Below are positions 11,611 through 23,609 of a stretch of 64,000 nt of DNA, piece by piece. The first letter of the stretch is position 1, and each line of letters starts with the position of its first letter. The position numbers and the translations under genes were made by a program. The notes under the pieces were generated by a model that saw nothing but the letters and a program-made list of their open reading frames with translations, was not told where the DNA came from and did not search any database. Origin of the DNA: Morella rubra (lineage: Eukaryota > Streptophyta > Magnoliopsida > Fagales > Myricaceae); the NCBI GenBank assembly GCA_003952965.2, contig CM025850.1:31899914-31963913 (forward strand). The letters are read 5' to 3'.

Positions 11611-12735
11611 TTTGAGGACATTTCATTTTGTTCTTATGTTGTTTTTGTCCTCTTTTCTACCTTGAACAATTATCTGGTTGGTTGTGATGATTATTCAAAC
11701 CTTTTATGAGCTACTGATTTGTGATAACTTATTATGATTATATTATGGTATGAATGCCATATGTTTTGAAGTGAATGTGTGTTATTCTCTGAGTCTTTGT
11801 GAAGATTTTGAGAAGTGATTTGCACTTGATCATGCTTGCTTGAAATGCTTCAGGTAGTGGCTCACATTTCATATTTGTTCTTATGTTGTTTTTGTCCTCT
11901 TTTTTCGGGCTTTTCTTGTAATCAATTGATGCTCATAATTCTGATGACGATTTATTCCCAATGTACTTCCACATCTCTGCATACATCCCGAATACCTCCT
12001 TCCTCTCATGAGCCTCAGTTGGGATCTTTTGAAGATTGGGGAAATAAAGGAGAAACAAAAGAAGTTGGGTCAACAGTTATTTGGCTATCGACATGAAGAC
12101 CTTTGATGACATCAAGAAGCTGTTTTGATGAGCTTGATGTGAGGCTTCTCAAGCACCAAGTCAACAACACATCAATGTGGCAAGTGGTGTGATTCAAGCC
12201 ACCGTGAATGATTTGAAATTATCTGCTCAAGATGTAATCAATGCCACAGAGGTTCGTCTGGAAGAAGATAGATACCTACGTCCTCTCATGAAATATTGGT
12301 TCTCAACGACTTGGATCAACTGGCTGAAGAAATTTGATGTCAACTATCCTTCTCCTCCCAACTCTCCTTAGCCCTCACCTTTAACCTCCCTTGCCCTACT
12401 TTTTGATGATGCCAAAGGGGGAGAAAAGCTATTGCTGACACCCTTGCTTAATTTGAGGACATTTCATTTTGTTCTTATGTTGTTTTTGTCCTCTTTTCGG
12501 ATGTATTTTTTTACCTTGAACAATTATCTGGTTGGTTGTAATGATTATTCAAACCTTTTATGAGATTTATTCTACTGATTTGTGTTAACTTATTGTGATT
12601 ATATTATGGTATGAATGCCATATGTTTTGAAGTGAATGTGTTATATATGTTATTCTCTAAGGGAGTCTTTGTGAAGATTTTGAGAAGTGATTTGCACTTG
12701 ATTATACTTGCTTGAAACTTGCTTCAGGTAGTGAT
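11076..12735 (+). repeat. direct duplication of the coiled-coil/3' segment, two copies about 883 bp apart
   Basis: Copy A (about 11076-11860) and copy B (about 11963-12735) share the same order of words, e.g. GCCTCAGTTGGGATCTTTT at 11129 and 12012. Copy B lacks many short blocks of 3-25 bases present in copy A. Both end with the same Leu/Phe-rich, T-rich tail and the CTTCAGGTAGTG word. Confidence 0.85.
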
Positions 12736-13002
12736 TCTATCCTTTAACTCTTCTTTATACGAAGTCTTGTGATCTGATTTGGAATATGAAGTTTGGGGAG
12801 TTTGGAGAAAGGATATAGAAGTGTATTTCTATTTTCTTTTCAAGATGTGGGAAATCTCTATTAACAAAGGGAACTCTGGCAAAATTTTCGTAAAATCTTA
12901 AAGTCCGTTTTGCTAAAGTATTATGAAAAACTCCAGCTTGTTCTCAGGGGGAGCTTTTCTATTTATTAGCAAAATGTCATTTTAAAATGGTTTTGTCATC
13001 AT

Positions 13003-13015
13003 AAAAAAGGGGGAG
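13003..13015 (+). other. polypurine tract
   Basis: AAAAAAGGGGGAGA lies two to three bases before the 3' LTR and would prime plus-strand synthesis. Confidence 0.9.
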
Positions 13016-13017
13016 AT

Positions 13018-14301
13018 TGTTAGCCCAAGGGTGTACAAACAATCCACTTTGATTTTGATGATAACAAAGTTTTCAAACTCCTTTAAGACTTTTAGATTTT
13101 ACATTGAAAATCTCTTTAAGATAATGATATATTTTTTAAAGCATCAAGGTTTCTCTATTCTAAAATATCTCTAAGCATACTTGAACATCTTTACACAAGT
13201 TAATTGGTCAATTTTTATATTGTAGGTGTTTTTGAGATATGCTGAATTGTAGTTGCTGTCAAAGAACAAATTTTTCAGACTAAGTGTTGGAAGTGTCGAC
13301 ACATTGAACCATAGTGTCGACACATTGAACTAACACCCGAGAGAGTGATTCCAGGCCATTCTAAAGTGTCAACACATTGAGCATAAGTGTCGACACATTG
13401 AACTAACACCCGAGAGAATGTTTTCAGACCAAATTTTAATGTGTCAGCACATACCATCTATGTGTCGACACATTGCGCGATTTTGCAGATATCCTAGAAG
13501 CGACGCCACCTCATCCAAAAGTCTTCAAATGGTCTTAAATGACCTCCAACGGCACTCAAACTTTACAAGAAGACCCTTTGTACCCTAGAAGCTTTTAATA
13601 GAAGAAGATGGAGAGAGAAAAAGTTGAAGTGTGCGCTATTAACTGTTGTCCTAATTCTAGAGAGAGAAAAAGCTTTGAAGAAGAAAGAAGCTCCACCAAC
13701 CAAGAAAGCTTGTTCCCCCACCTGCAAATACTTTTGCTTTCTTTGAGAATCTTGTCTCTTTGCACACCTCAGTACTTCATACTTGTTTATTCGGCTTAAA
13801 GAGCCTTTACTAAGATTCCTTTTGTACCCATTCTTGAAAAACACGTAAGTGTTGGGGAAAACACTTGTCCTACTAGTTGGGTAGAAGAAATCCTCTAGGT
13901 TGTGAGGATTTGTGAGAGTGAGTTAAAGTGTAAGCTCGAAAAACACTTTGTAAAGGTTCCTTAACACCAGAAAGCTAAGGTGTATTTACTATTTGGAAGA
14001 TAGTGAAGAAAGCCCAAGGAAGTCAATAGCCTTGGGGGTGGACGTAGGCAAGTGTTGCCGAACCACCTAAAAATCACGGTGTCATCTCTCTATCCTTATC
14101 TCTATTTATTATCATTATCTATTTGTTGTGCATTATTATCTATTATTTTTATTCTTCATTAGACTCATTATTTATATAGATCTGCTCTCTTGTTCTTTTA
14201 CAAAGGGGTCTGTTCATATTTGGACTTTTAGTAAAAAAAGACAAAAGTTTTTATAAAACCCAATTCACCCCCCCCCCTCTTGGGTTGTTTTTGCACTCAT
14301 A
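13018..14301 (+). repeat. 3' LTR of the 10.7-kb copia element
   Basis: It starts TGTTAGCCCAAGGG like the 5' LTR and ends CACTCATA (one change from CACTCACA). It is about 100 bp longer because of an extra block at about 13300-13400 that adds GTGTCGACACATTGAAC-type repeats; otherwise differences are small indels and few substitutions. Confidence 0.93.
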
Positions 14302-14306
14302 ATAAT
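14302..14306. repeat. target site duplication, right copy (ATAAT)
   Basis: Exact match to 3607-3611, directly after the 3' LTR. Confidence 0.9.
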
Positions 14307-14354
14307 TAGTAACATTAAAAACATAGAATAATATATAATCAAGTAATTGTCTTT

Positions 14355-14960
14355 TAACAGTGCTTTTCACACAAACACTGCTATATAGTATCCGATAGCG
14401 GTGTTTTAGGAAAAACTGCTGCTAAAGAATATAATTTAGCTGTGTTTTTCAACAAAAATGCCGCTATAGATACAAACGCCACTGGAAAAAAAAGGCCACT
14501 ACAGATTGTATTGTAGCAGCATTTTTGTAAACCACAAGTTCGCATTTCTATGGTGCTTTTTCTAAAATATCTGCCACAAATATTTGAGTTTTAGTTGCGC
14601 TTTTGTAACAAAAGCGCTGCTATAGGCATAAGTTTTAGCGGCGTTATTCCACAAATGCTGCTACAAGTCAAATATTTGGCAGCATGTAGTGTTAAAAAGC
14701 GTCATTAAAGCGCAAACTTGTAGCCGTGTTTTGTAACAAACCCGGCTACAAGGCAATCTGTAGCAGCATTTGACTATAAGTCAAACATTTGGGAGCGCTT
14801 TTCAGCTAAAAAATACACTTTTGGTAGCGTTTTTAACAAAGCGCCACTACAGAGTTCATTTCAGCGGCAATCGTAGCTAGACAAACACCACTTTATAACC
14901 CCTTTAGCAGCGTTTTTAGTGACCGTTGCAAAAAAGAACGTTGTTGTAGACCTGTTCCCG
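14355..14960. repeat. degenerate subterminal-repeat array, CACTA-like remnant
   Basis: About twenty imperfect copies of a motif like TAGCGGCGTTTTT and its complement (with CCGCTATA, GCCACTACAGA, GCTGCTACAA) alternate on both strands. The arrangement resembles the subterminal arrays at 30440-30745 and 42790-43170 of the CACTA element here, but it is diverged and lacks a clear CACTA end or transposase. It is probably a remnant or a non-autonomous relative. Confidence 0.55.
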
Positions 14961-15745
14961 AGAAAGGTAATTTTATCGGGTTCTTTAATTTTCAACTCCT
15001 GTTTACATAATTGATCACTAGCTACAAGTGTGGCATCTATGTCTACTAATTTATATGTACGGTAATGCGCACGATTATGCCCCATTTCAAAAAATAGGTG
15101 CGACGTCGCTATTGATATAAACACAAGAGGAACTTCTCAATATTTTTTGGGCTTTGCGAAGAAGTGCAAGAAACTTGATCTCTTCGTGCATGTGTCAACG
15201 GGTACGTAAAATTGCTTAGCAAAGAAAGAGGAAGACAAAAAGTAAGATCAACATGTACATAAACGGAATAAGCTATTTAAAAGTACCGAAACTTATTGTA
15301 AACACATATTAGGACAATGATCTTATAGGGAGTTTATCTTAATATCCTCTTTGAATCGTTTATGTTAATTAAGAAGGACAAGAAAGAGACATGAATTACG
15401 TACATATAGGATAGATGATAAGACTTTATATGTTTGCGGTTTTTAATTAGATCGGTAAAATGGATTATTTTTTGTCTCTTGAACAGCTTATGTTAATGGA
15501 GAAAGAAAAGGAATATCTCTGGAAAAGCCACTTTACAAAGGAGCTGATAGCATGGCAATTACGTACAGAGAAGTTTAGCCACGAAAACCCAGCAAGTAAG
15601 GTGAAATCAAGTTAGCTACAGATCATTCTACAGAAAGTTTGAAAGATAAATTAAGAATCGCTCGAAGGACGAGAGAGTTGGGGTTACAGAGGTGAAGATA
15701 TTCCTTTTTGTGTTGTTTTCTTTTGAAGCTAAACATTCATCTTGG
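14961..15745. other. non-coding stretch, nothing recognised
   Basis: No coding motif, RNA gene or clear repeat was seen on either strand. Confidence 0.5.
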
Positions 15746-15749
15746 ATTA

Positions 15750-16975
15750 TTTTTGAACAACCTAATTTATACCCAAACTATGAACAAATACTTAGAAGGG
15801 GTGAATAGATATATTTAAAAAATTTAGTAATCCTTTTAAAACTATAACCTATTCTCAATAATATCAATCCTAATCAAAAGATTTCAATATCAAATGAACT
15901 TAACAATATTCAGACACGAATATTATGACAAATATTGAAATAAACACAATCTGTAAAACTGCTCTGAAAAATCTGTGAAGAACAGAATACGAATCTGAGC
16001 TAACTACAACAGACTACGAATATACTGCAGATGACGTATCTTACAGATCTAAAAACGAAATTGATTAACAATCAATATAACAACTCACCAAGTAACCTGT
16101 TCTCAACAGCAACTTACCAACCAACAAATCTTGGATGTCCTTTGTGCAAAAACCCTCAAATCAAATTGATTAGAACTCTCAACACAAGAACAAGATTGGT
16201 TAGAAAGATAACAAAGTAACTTAATCAAGAACAGAAAAATGAATCACACAATCGTAACACTAAGAATGGTTACGAAGAGAAAACTCCCTAAGGAACATCC
16301 TTAAGGAGAAAAACTCTCTAGGCCGTAGGCCGTTCGAATCCACTAGTTTCCAATTGATTTACAAAGTGATCTACTGAAACGACTAACCTAGCCTATCAAC
16401 CCACTCTAAATCTTACTCGATTTACTGTAAACTGAATCTGCAATGATGTCAAACTTCTAAGTCTGATTGGAAACTCCAATCTCAAGCAACAGTTGATCTC
16501 CACACACAAACCTTGTGCTATCAATGGCCATGGCTGAACCTTTCAGCCATCTTCATTCAGAACCTCTGAATCTACAACACTCAAATGGTGTTTGGGGGAT
16601 TGGTGATCAATACGACGATCTCATAAAGCTTTTCATCTTCAACAATGGTGGCCTTCATGATAATCATCAAACTTTCAGCAAGGAGACGTAGAAGCCATAC
16701 GGTTTCTTGGAGCTTCTCTTTCTTGAAAATACACAAATCTTGGGAGTCAATAATGCGCGTGTCCCTCTCACTTGTGAAAATCGCATCTGTTATAATCTTC
16801 GCACGTAAAGGCTAACTAATTCTAGCCTCTTTCTTATTTCTTCTAAAAACAATAAAAAGGACAAAAATACACCAGAGGTTTTTCACGTTAAATGCCAAAA
16901 ATAGTTACAATTTTGATCATCATGACCATTGTAAACTCTATAAAAAAGAGATCGCCAATATTAATCCAATTTAAT
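15750..16975 (-). repeat. probable solo copia LTR
   Basis: On the minus strand the sequence ends with ATATCTATTCACCCCTTCT near 15800, the tail typical of SIRE-like copia LTRs (compare CACCCCCCTCTTGGG in the element at 3612). No primer site, pol sequence or partner LTR is next to it, so a solo LTR is the simplest reading. The 5' limit is not defined and I found no target duplication. Confidence 0.4.
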
Positions 16976-17173
16976 ATCAGGGCATGAAACTATGGATGGC
17001 AAGATGCATACGTGTTCTGCACGAAGGCTATGGGAGAAATATGCTCATCGACAAAATTAGAGGAGACATACCAGTTGTCATAATTTGACCTAGTATTGTT
17101 ATCAAGAGCACTTATATAAAGAGCCATTCCCAGAATGGATAGAAGGAAAACCTAGGTCTGTATATATATATAT

Positions 17174-17182
17174 TATATGTTT
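17174..17182. repeat. MULE target site duplication, left copy (TATATGTTT)
   Basis: Nine bases repeated exactly at 25542-25550, flanking the inverted repeats. A 9-bp duplication is the Mutator size. Confidence 0.85.
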
Positions 17183-17368
17183 GGGAAATTGGCAATTTAA
17201 TCACTAGGTTTATAGCATGCTGAAGATTTACTCACTAAGTTTCATTTTTTTACTATATGGTCACTGAGAATATATAGTTGTGATGATCTGATCCTTCTGT
17301 CAAACCACAGTTGAATTTTTAAAGGAATAAAATGCCACGTCATCTTTTTAACACGCTAGCAGCCATGT
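17183..17368. repeat. MULE terminal inverted repeat, left
   Basis: Matches the reverse complement of 25357-25541 with scattered substitutions; shared words include CACTAGGTTTATAGCA and TGCCACGTCATCTT. As in other MULEs it is expected to carry the promoter for the adjacent gene. Confidence 0.9.
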
Positions 17369-18679
17369 CACCTAAAATAATCAAAACTCATTGTTTCACT
17401 GTATACGTTTTTGCCCAAATAACAAAACGGCAGACCGTATGCTTTCCTCTATTCTATTACACCAAAACGCACAGCTCCATTAACCCTAGCCTTCATTATC
17501 AATCCCATTCACCATCTTCCCCATTCTACTTTACGCACCGTTTTTCCCACCTTTCACAAAGCCTAGACAGAAAGGAGAAGTGATCTTCCTTTGATGAGAA
17601 CAGCGTTCTTGCTTCAACAATGTTTGAGGGAAGGTTAGTATTTGCAAATACTGATGAGATTTGCTCCTTTCCATCTGTTGACATTGGGGTCCACTGAATG
17701 TGACGGTGCCTTTTATTGGGTATACTCTTCTCTGCATTTTTCTTTTTTCTGGGTTGCTCTTCAATTTTTTATTTACTATTTCTTATTTCTTGAATACGTG
17801 AAATCCAAGTAATGGGTTGTGATGTTGTCTCAAGCATATACTCTCTTGTCTTTCTTTGAGCATTGTTTGTACCAAATCATATGCAATTGTTTTTGGTTTC
17901 TTCTGTAGACAAACAAATTTCATGTCATGTCTAATTGGTTGCATTTTACATGCTACTTTGCGAAGAAGCAAAATTTGGGTAGTTTTGGGAAATCTGTGCT
18001 ATAATTTCTGATGTATTGAGTGCAACTACCTTACGGGTTACTTATTGCTATTGAAAAGGTTCCCATTAATTGAGATTTACTTTGATGCTGAAGGAGATTG
18101 TCAATATTCAATGCCAAAAATCTGCTTTGTTGCTTATCATTCATATGAATCCAAAACTCTCTAAGACCTTGATACTAAGGACATATTGAACAGTACAAAG
18201 TATAGGTGTAAGAATCTGTGCATTTGTACATGTCTTCTATAGCCGTGGCTTGCTGTGACAGATCAAATTAGTATATTAGTTAAAAGCAATCTAAGATAAT
18301 AGCTTACAAAATAACACTAGCAGAATAAAAACATCACTTGAATAAACTGAAAAAGCGCTTAGCATCAACTGCAGTAATCAACAGAAGAGGGCAACCTTAG
18401 GTGAAAAAAGTTATATACAAAATATGCTGCAAAAACAGAACAGCGTATACAACACAATGACAATCAAACAGATGAGAATGGAGATTTAAGATGTGAATGA
18501 ATATCCCTTGCCTTATCTCATTTGTTAATTTATCTAAGAGGATATAGTACAATCATTGTTCTATTCACTAAATTCCAATGCCCAACTAGCCAACGAAGAC
18601 CAAAGGGAGCAATATGGGTCATTTTTCATATTTCTTACATAACAGTTCAATTTGCAAATCTGATTATATTCAGTCATGT

Positions 18680-19128
18680 TTCATCAAGAACGCCATCATC
18701 ACTTAAAATTCGACAGCAATCATATGACACCAAGTTTTGTAGCTGTGGTTTGAAAGCACCGTTGATATCTTCCTGGACAAAAGCCAATACAGGGAGACGT
18801 TTTTTTGGTTGTGCAAATTATGGCATAGGTTATTTCACTTATTACTTTTTAAATTTCCTTATCCATTATATTTGAGTGTGTGATATGTGGGTGTCTTTGT
18901 TTGCAGACAACTAAGCACTATGGAAATTTTTGTTGGTTTGATCTTCGTGTCTGCCCCTGTGGGATGGAGGTGGGACCGTATTTGACAAAGAGAAATAAAG
19001 AGCTACAAATGGAGAATGATGTATTGAAGCTAACTGTGAGAAGGCTGAAGTGTATTGTTGGAGCTTCGTTAGTGGCACTTACTGTTATGGGTGCATTCTT
19101 CATAAGGATCACTGTGAAAAAATGTTGA
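18680..19128 (+). CDS. GRF-type zinc-finger protein with coiled coil and C-terminal membrane segment (inside the MULE)
   Basis: Two exons can be read. The first (about 18680-18828) encodes KFCSCGLKAPLISSWTKANT and RRFFGCANYG; the second (18907-19128) encodes GNFCWFDLRVCPCG. Together they give the CxCG...C...FxWxD...C spacing of a GRF zinc finger. A short coiled coil (LTKRNKELQMENDVLKLTVR) and one hydrophobic segment (CIVGASLVALTVMGAFFI) finish the protein. The intron has a GTTATT donor and a TTTGCAG acceptor, but joining them costs one base of frame, so either the donor differs or there is a one-base defect. No convincing in-frame ATG was found for the first exon; an upstream exon is possible. 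GRF fingers bind nucleic acid; the role here is unknown. It converges on mudrA within the same inverted repeats. Confidence 0.6.
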
Positions 19129-19129
19129 T

Positions 19130-20500
19130 GGGGTAGTTAGTTTGCAATGTGTTAGATGACTAGGTTAGGTGATAGCATGTTGATGGGGTAGTTAGTTAGT
19201 AATAGTTAATTTCTGACAGTTTAGTTGGCATGAACTCTTATAAAGAGTTCCAAGTTTGTTTTGTGTTTGGTATAACAGCTAAATGTATCATGGTGGCTTA
19301 TGTATGAATGAAGACTTTTTTCTCATGTAAGGTGGAAAATACGAAACATTTTCATTGAAGCAACAGTTGTTTTGTGCAGTTTCAGTAATATAGTCAAAAT
19401 GATAGAACTAGCGTTTCTAATACATGTCCCTGTTTAGTGTGAACCTGCAGTGATGAACAAAAAAAGGAGTAGATTGTACACTCAGAATGTTAGAAACTAA
19501 AATAACCAAGCTTATTGCTAACTAACGAAGAGGAATTCAGGATAGGCTTGTCCACAAGATAATCAAGTGTATTTTGTTATACCAAAACATAACCCCAGAT
19601 AGACCCTAGGTCATACTTAAGCTATAGCAGGTTTCTCTCTGTTATATCTATGGAGTTCTCCTTAAGAACATCTTGCACTGTCACACCACTGAACAAGGAT
19701 TATGAATGAATTTACTGATAATAATCAGTGCCAAGAGTATATAGAAGCTTGGAGTTACTCAAAGGAACCTCTTATCTGAAATCTGTCGAACTATAACTGG
19801 TAAAATACCAGCTACAGCAGCAAACACAAGAAAGTAGAGTAAAACCTCACTCCTTCCTTTTAGTTGATTGTGGTTTTAGCTTAGAGACTGATTAGGATGC
19901 TGATATTTTGTTTGCACTCATGTAATGGTTAGAATAGATGTTTGTATTTTGTGGACAAGTTGAATCTGATTTGTAATTAAACTTGTGTTAGAATATAATA
20001 TGAGTGCTTATTTTTGTTATATCACTAATGTAATTATAGAAAAGATGAAAACTATTGTGCAAAAGTTCAAATTGATGTGCTTGGACAGATGTATTGGTTT
20101 TGGTTTTCATATTGGTATTAGAATCTGGAATTAATACTTGTTTAAACATGTTGTTTTGCCTTGTTTCGAACACAGGAGGGTGCTTTTCAAGTTTGGTTGT
20201 AGACAGGGCATACTATAATGTATGCAATTTTCATATTGGTATTATAATCTGGAATTGGTACTTGGACAGATGTATTGGTTCTGGAAAATGGTTTGTGTAT
20301 TAGTATTGGGGGTTGGAATTGATACTTGGTATTGGATATAGTTTTGGAATTGATATTTGCTATTGGATATAGTTTTGGAATTCTGCATTGTGTTTATGCT
20401 TTTTGGTATTAGAATTCTGCATTTTATAGGGCATATGAAGTTGCTGTAGACAGGGCATATAAACATGTTGTTTGGCTTTATTTATGTCATGAGTTTCCCA
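19130..20500. other. region between the two MULE genes; short direct repeats
   Basis: No coding sequence seen. From 20080 to 20420 phrases such as TTTTCATATTGGTATTA and TCTGGAATT recur four to five times in direct orientation, a small degenerate tandem repeat. The 3' ends of both converging MULE genes should lie here. Confidence 0.55.
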
Positions 20501-20526
20501 CTGTTGCAGGTCATTGCGTTTAGTGA

Positions 20527-23521
20527 TCAGTCCTCCATCAACTGCTTCAACCTCCCCTCCATCCACGCTACATTTTGGCCCTCATCTACAGTTGCATGTG
20601 CCCCTTCATTGATAGTGGAATCCTCTTCAGTAACGTCAGTAGGAGGCATTCCTCTCCCCCATCCTCTCCCAGCTCCTCTCCCCTTTCCTCTGACTCTAGG
20701 TCTGCCACTGGTCTACAAATAGAGATGGTAAAGTCAAATTATAAGAACTGACAAGTGTATTTAGTAAAAAGAAATATAGTGCAAGTACATCTAAAATCTC
20801 ACCATAGGCACATTCGAAGGTCCAGCTCCTGCATCCACACTTGGTGTGCTCTTCCTTGTTTTCCATGGCCATATTTTTTTGTTAGGATTTTCAAGCTGAA
20901 GGCAGGAATGAGCATTGTGACCTTCAGTGAAGCAATTTCCATATCTCACAACGTACCCCTTTCTATTAACTTTATAAGGCAGATTTGGCTCATCCGGCTC
21001 TCTCCTTCTGGCTTTCCTGGGCCTCCTAGGTTGAACTCATACAAAAGGAGGCAATATTACTTCATTGGCCCCCTCAGGCCAGTCTTTTGGCCCTGGCAGG
21101 GCATGAACACCATGCTCATAAGACTTCAGGTACGTCGATAGCTTGTACCACTCAGCTACATATTCCTCCGGTTTCTACTTGTTTCAGTATATCGCCGCAC
21201 AAGTGTGGATACAAGGGATTCCACACAGCTGCCACTTACCACACGAGCACGTGCTATCATTCAGATCAACCACCCTCCTGGGTGCATCTAGATGGTCTAC
21301 CTCAATCTCCAGTCCGTTCTGCCATTGACAAACACAAACCCTAGAGTCAGTTTTGATCTTCTCTAACTTCTTAAAAATCTTTGGACATAGGGCATTGGGT
21401 GCTTGCTGGAGGGCAGCCACGGTTCCTATCTTCTTCTTATGGAACCATATTTGCAAGTGACTGCGAATCATCTCCAACATTGAAATAATTGGCTTGTCAC
21501 GGGACATCTTTAATCCACGCGTTGAATGATTCTGCAAGGTTATTCAGGAGCATATCACTCTTACAATGTATGCTGAATGCGTAACGGCTCCAGAGTTTTT
21601 TTATCAAGTTCCAAGAGTGTCTTATGTATACCAGAGTAGGTCACCTCAATCCGGAGCATGGCAACCTTAAAGGCATTGATGTTTGTGGCAATTGCAGTCG
21701 CCCACAACGCATCCTTGAATTGTTTCCCTTTCAATCCATCACCCTTCAAATTGGCATGAAGGTGTCTCAAGCAGCATCTATGCTCGACGCCCAGCATCTC
21801 GTGCTCGAATGTCAACCCCAACCTCTACAATTGCAGAAAATAACACAACTTAAGTATTACTAAATAGATTAACTAACATATTAAATAAGGAAAATGTTTA
21901 TACCTTTTGTCTGTCACTTATAAACACCCAGCCATGCTCCTCTACTGGGCCAATATCGTCTAACAATAAATTCATAAACCAAGTCCATGAATCTCGGGTC
22001 TCTACCTCTAGCGTGGTATACACAATCGATAATATGTCATCATTCCCGTCTTTGCCGATAGCATAAAGGAGCTGCCCACCATATTTGCCCTTTTAAATGG
22101 CACCCGTCAACACAGATGATGGGTCTACAGTGCTTCAACCCTTCCTTGCATGCAACAAGGCATACATAAAGCCGTCTAAAGTGGTCACCAGACTTGACCA
22201 ACACAACAGAGGTATCAGGATTCCATTTCTCAAGTCCCAGACCATATTGCCCTGTGTATTTGAACTGCTCTGCTTGGTTTCCATGAACCCTAAGCAAAGC
22301 CATCCTTTTCGCTCGATAACAGCGATGTATTGGCACCTCAATATTATAATCAAGTTGAATATGGCTCTGTAAAGCAGTTGTAGGCTAGCTGGGATGATCC
22401 CTAAGTTCGCCATGTACCGTTGTGCCAGAAACTTCACATCACACTTAGTGTTTCATAGTGCGCCCCACACGTGTGCTTAAGGACGAAATAGTTGATCTGA
22501 AACACGTTTGATTTTCTCATTTTTTATGCGAAAATGTAGAAGGTACATTCTTCCATGCATTGCGTTTGCACTCTAAGCTTGTCATTGTGAAGGTATGCAA
22601 AATCAAATTTCTTCTGTACATAATACTGCCTGAATGCCTTCCTGAACACCTTTGCATTAGGAAACACAAGACCATATTCCAAATGGATCTCCACTTCTAC
22701 ATCAGTATCTTCATTGAACTGAGGAAAATTCTTGCTTCGCGGACCCTCATCACATTCGAAACCCTTATCGGCTCGCATATCATCATCATCTTCATACTCA
22801 TTAGGTACATCAACTTTATTATCTTCCTCGGTCCTCGGGAATGCCCCAAACCAATCCACATTTGCAACGTAATTATCACCTCAACTCCTCTGCCATCCGG
22901 CTCTCAGCATCATCATACAAATCAGATTGATCGACATATGTGCCGCTAAAATCACTCAAATCAAGAACTTCCTCAAATCTCTCCTCAAGGACATAATTAG
23001 GGTCACTGTCACTGTTATACCTCGGGTAGGAACACTATCCCGTCCCCTACTTGACCCACTAACATCCCTCTCAACTTCCTCTACATCAGGTTGTTCTTCC
23101 CCAACTACACATTCTGGTTCCCTTATAACAGATTCGGGTTCCCCATCTTCTACTTGAGATGGCTCGGCCCAGTAAGTAAAAGGGGGTGATCCACGGTATT
23201 GACAAACTGAGGCTCCTCGACTATGTGGTCAACTAAGATATTGAGTATATCTCTCTGCTCAGTGATGGCTCTGTTGATCAGCTGGATCACGTCCTTATCA
23301 TTTTTTAGTGTTCTAGTATTCAGCCAAGATTCTTCATCAAATGTGTACCATAAAAGCTCGTCCTTAAGTAACCAAGAGCTTCACCACCTCTTCAATGTCT
23401 ATTAAGGAGATATAATCTGTATGCAATTCCCCCAACTCTTCCCTCTTCCCTCCTTTATATATTTCATCTTGACCTCCGACAAAATGACCACCATGATATG
23501 CCACTATCCGTAGTAATCGTC
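20527..23521 (-). pseudogene. MURA-type MULE transposase (mudrA-like), broken
   Basis: Domains in order: an N-terminal block (YHGGHFVGGQDEIYKGGKRE, 23500-23400), an acidic linker (SDSDPNY-like), a MuDR domain (GLVFPNAKVFRKAFRQYYV, near 22640), the MULE transposase core with first Asp in IICVDGCHLKG (near 22110), second Asp in FISDRQKG, and Glu in LNNLAESFNAW. A SWIM finger (CSCGKWQLCGIPCIH, 21245-21195) and a zinc knuckle follow; the knuckle has lost its first Cys (YGNCFTEGHNAHSC). The C-terminus is Arg/Gly-rich and stops at 20527. Introns are visible at 21835-21903 and 20713-20802 (GT..AG on the minus strand), and the first exon follows an acceptor at 23522. Several one-base shifts, at least near 23368, 22950, 22450, 22060 and 21560, break it, so no functional transposase is expected. 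Confidence 0.88.
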
Positions 23522-23609
23522 CTACAAAATCGCACCAAAATGAGTTAACAGCAAACACAATTGATAAACAGTGGCAGAAAGTTAGGAAAAGATAAATAAT
23601 GCTAAACAA

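Larger units (their letters stand above)
3612..14301 (+). mobile_element. full-length Ty1/copia element, SIRE/Maximus-like, with envelope-like region
   Basis: The element has both LTRs, a tRNA-Met primer site, gag, protease, integrase, reverse transcriptase, RNase H, an envelope-like region, a polypurine tract and a 5-bp target duplication ATAAT. It spans 10,690 bp. Copia gene order (integrase before reverse transcriptase), LTRs over 1 kb, and about 3.5 kb of extra sequence after RNase H point to the SIRE/Maximus lineage. Every coding block is frameshifted, so it cannot move on its own. The LTR pair looks very similar by eye apart from one extra block in the 3' LTR. Confidence 0.93.

Noticed and set aside
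17332-17583. Plus-strand frame at the left end of the MULE
   Set aside because: Its first part lies in the terminal inverted repeat; no domain. It may be leader of the GRF gene transcript.
20755-22949. Plus-strand frames opposite mudrA
   Set aside because: Antisense shadows of the transposase exons.
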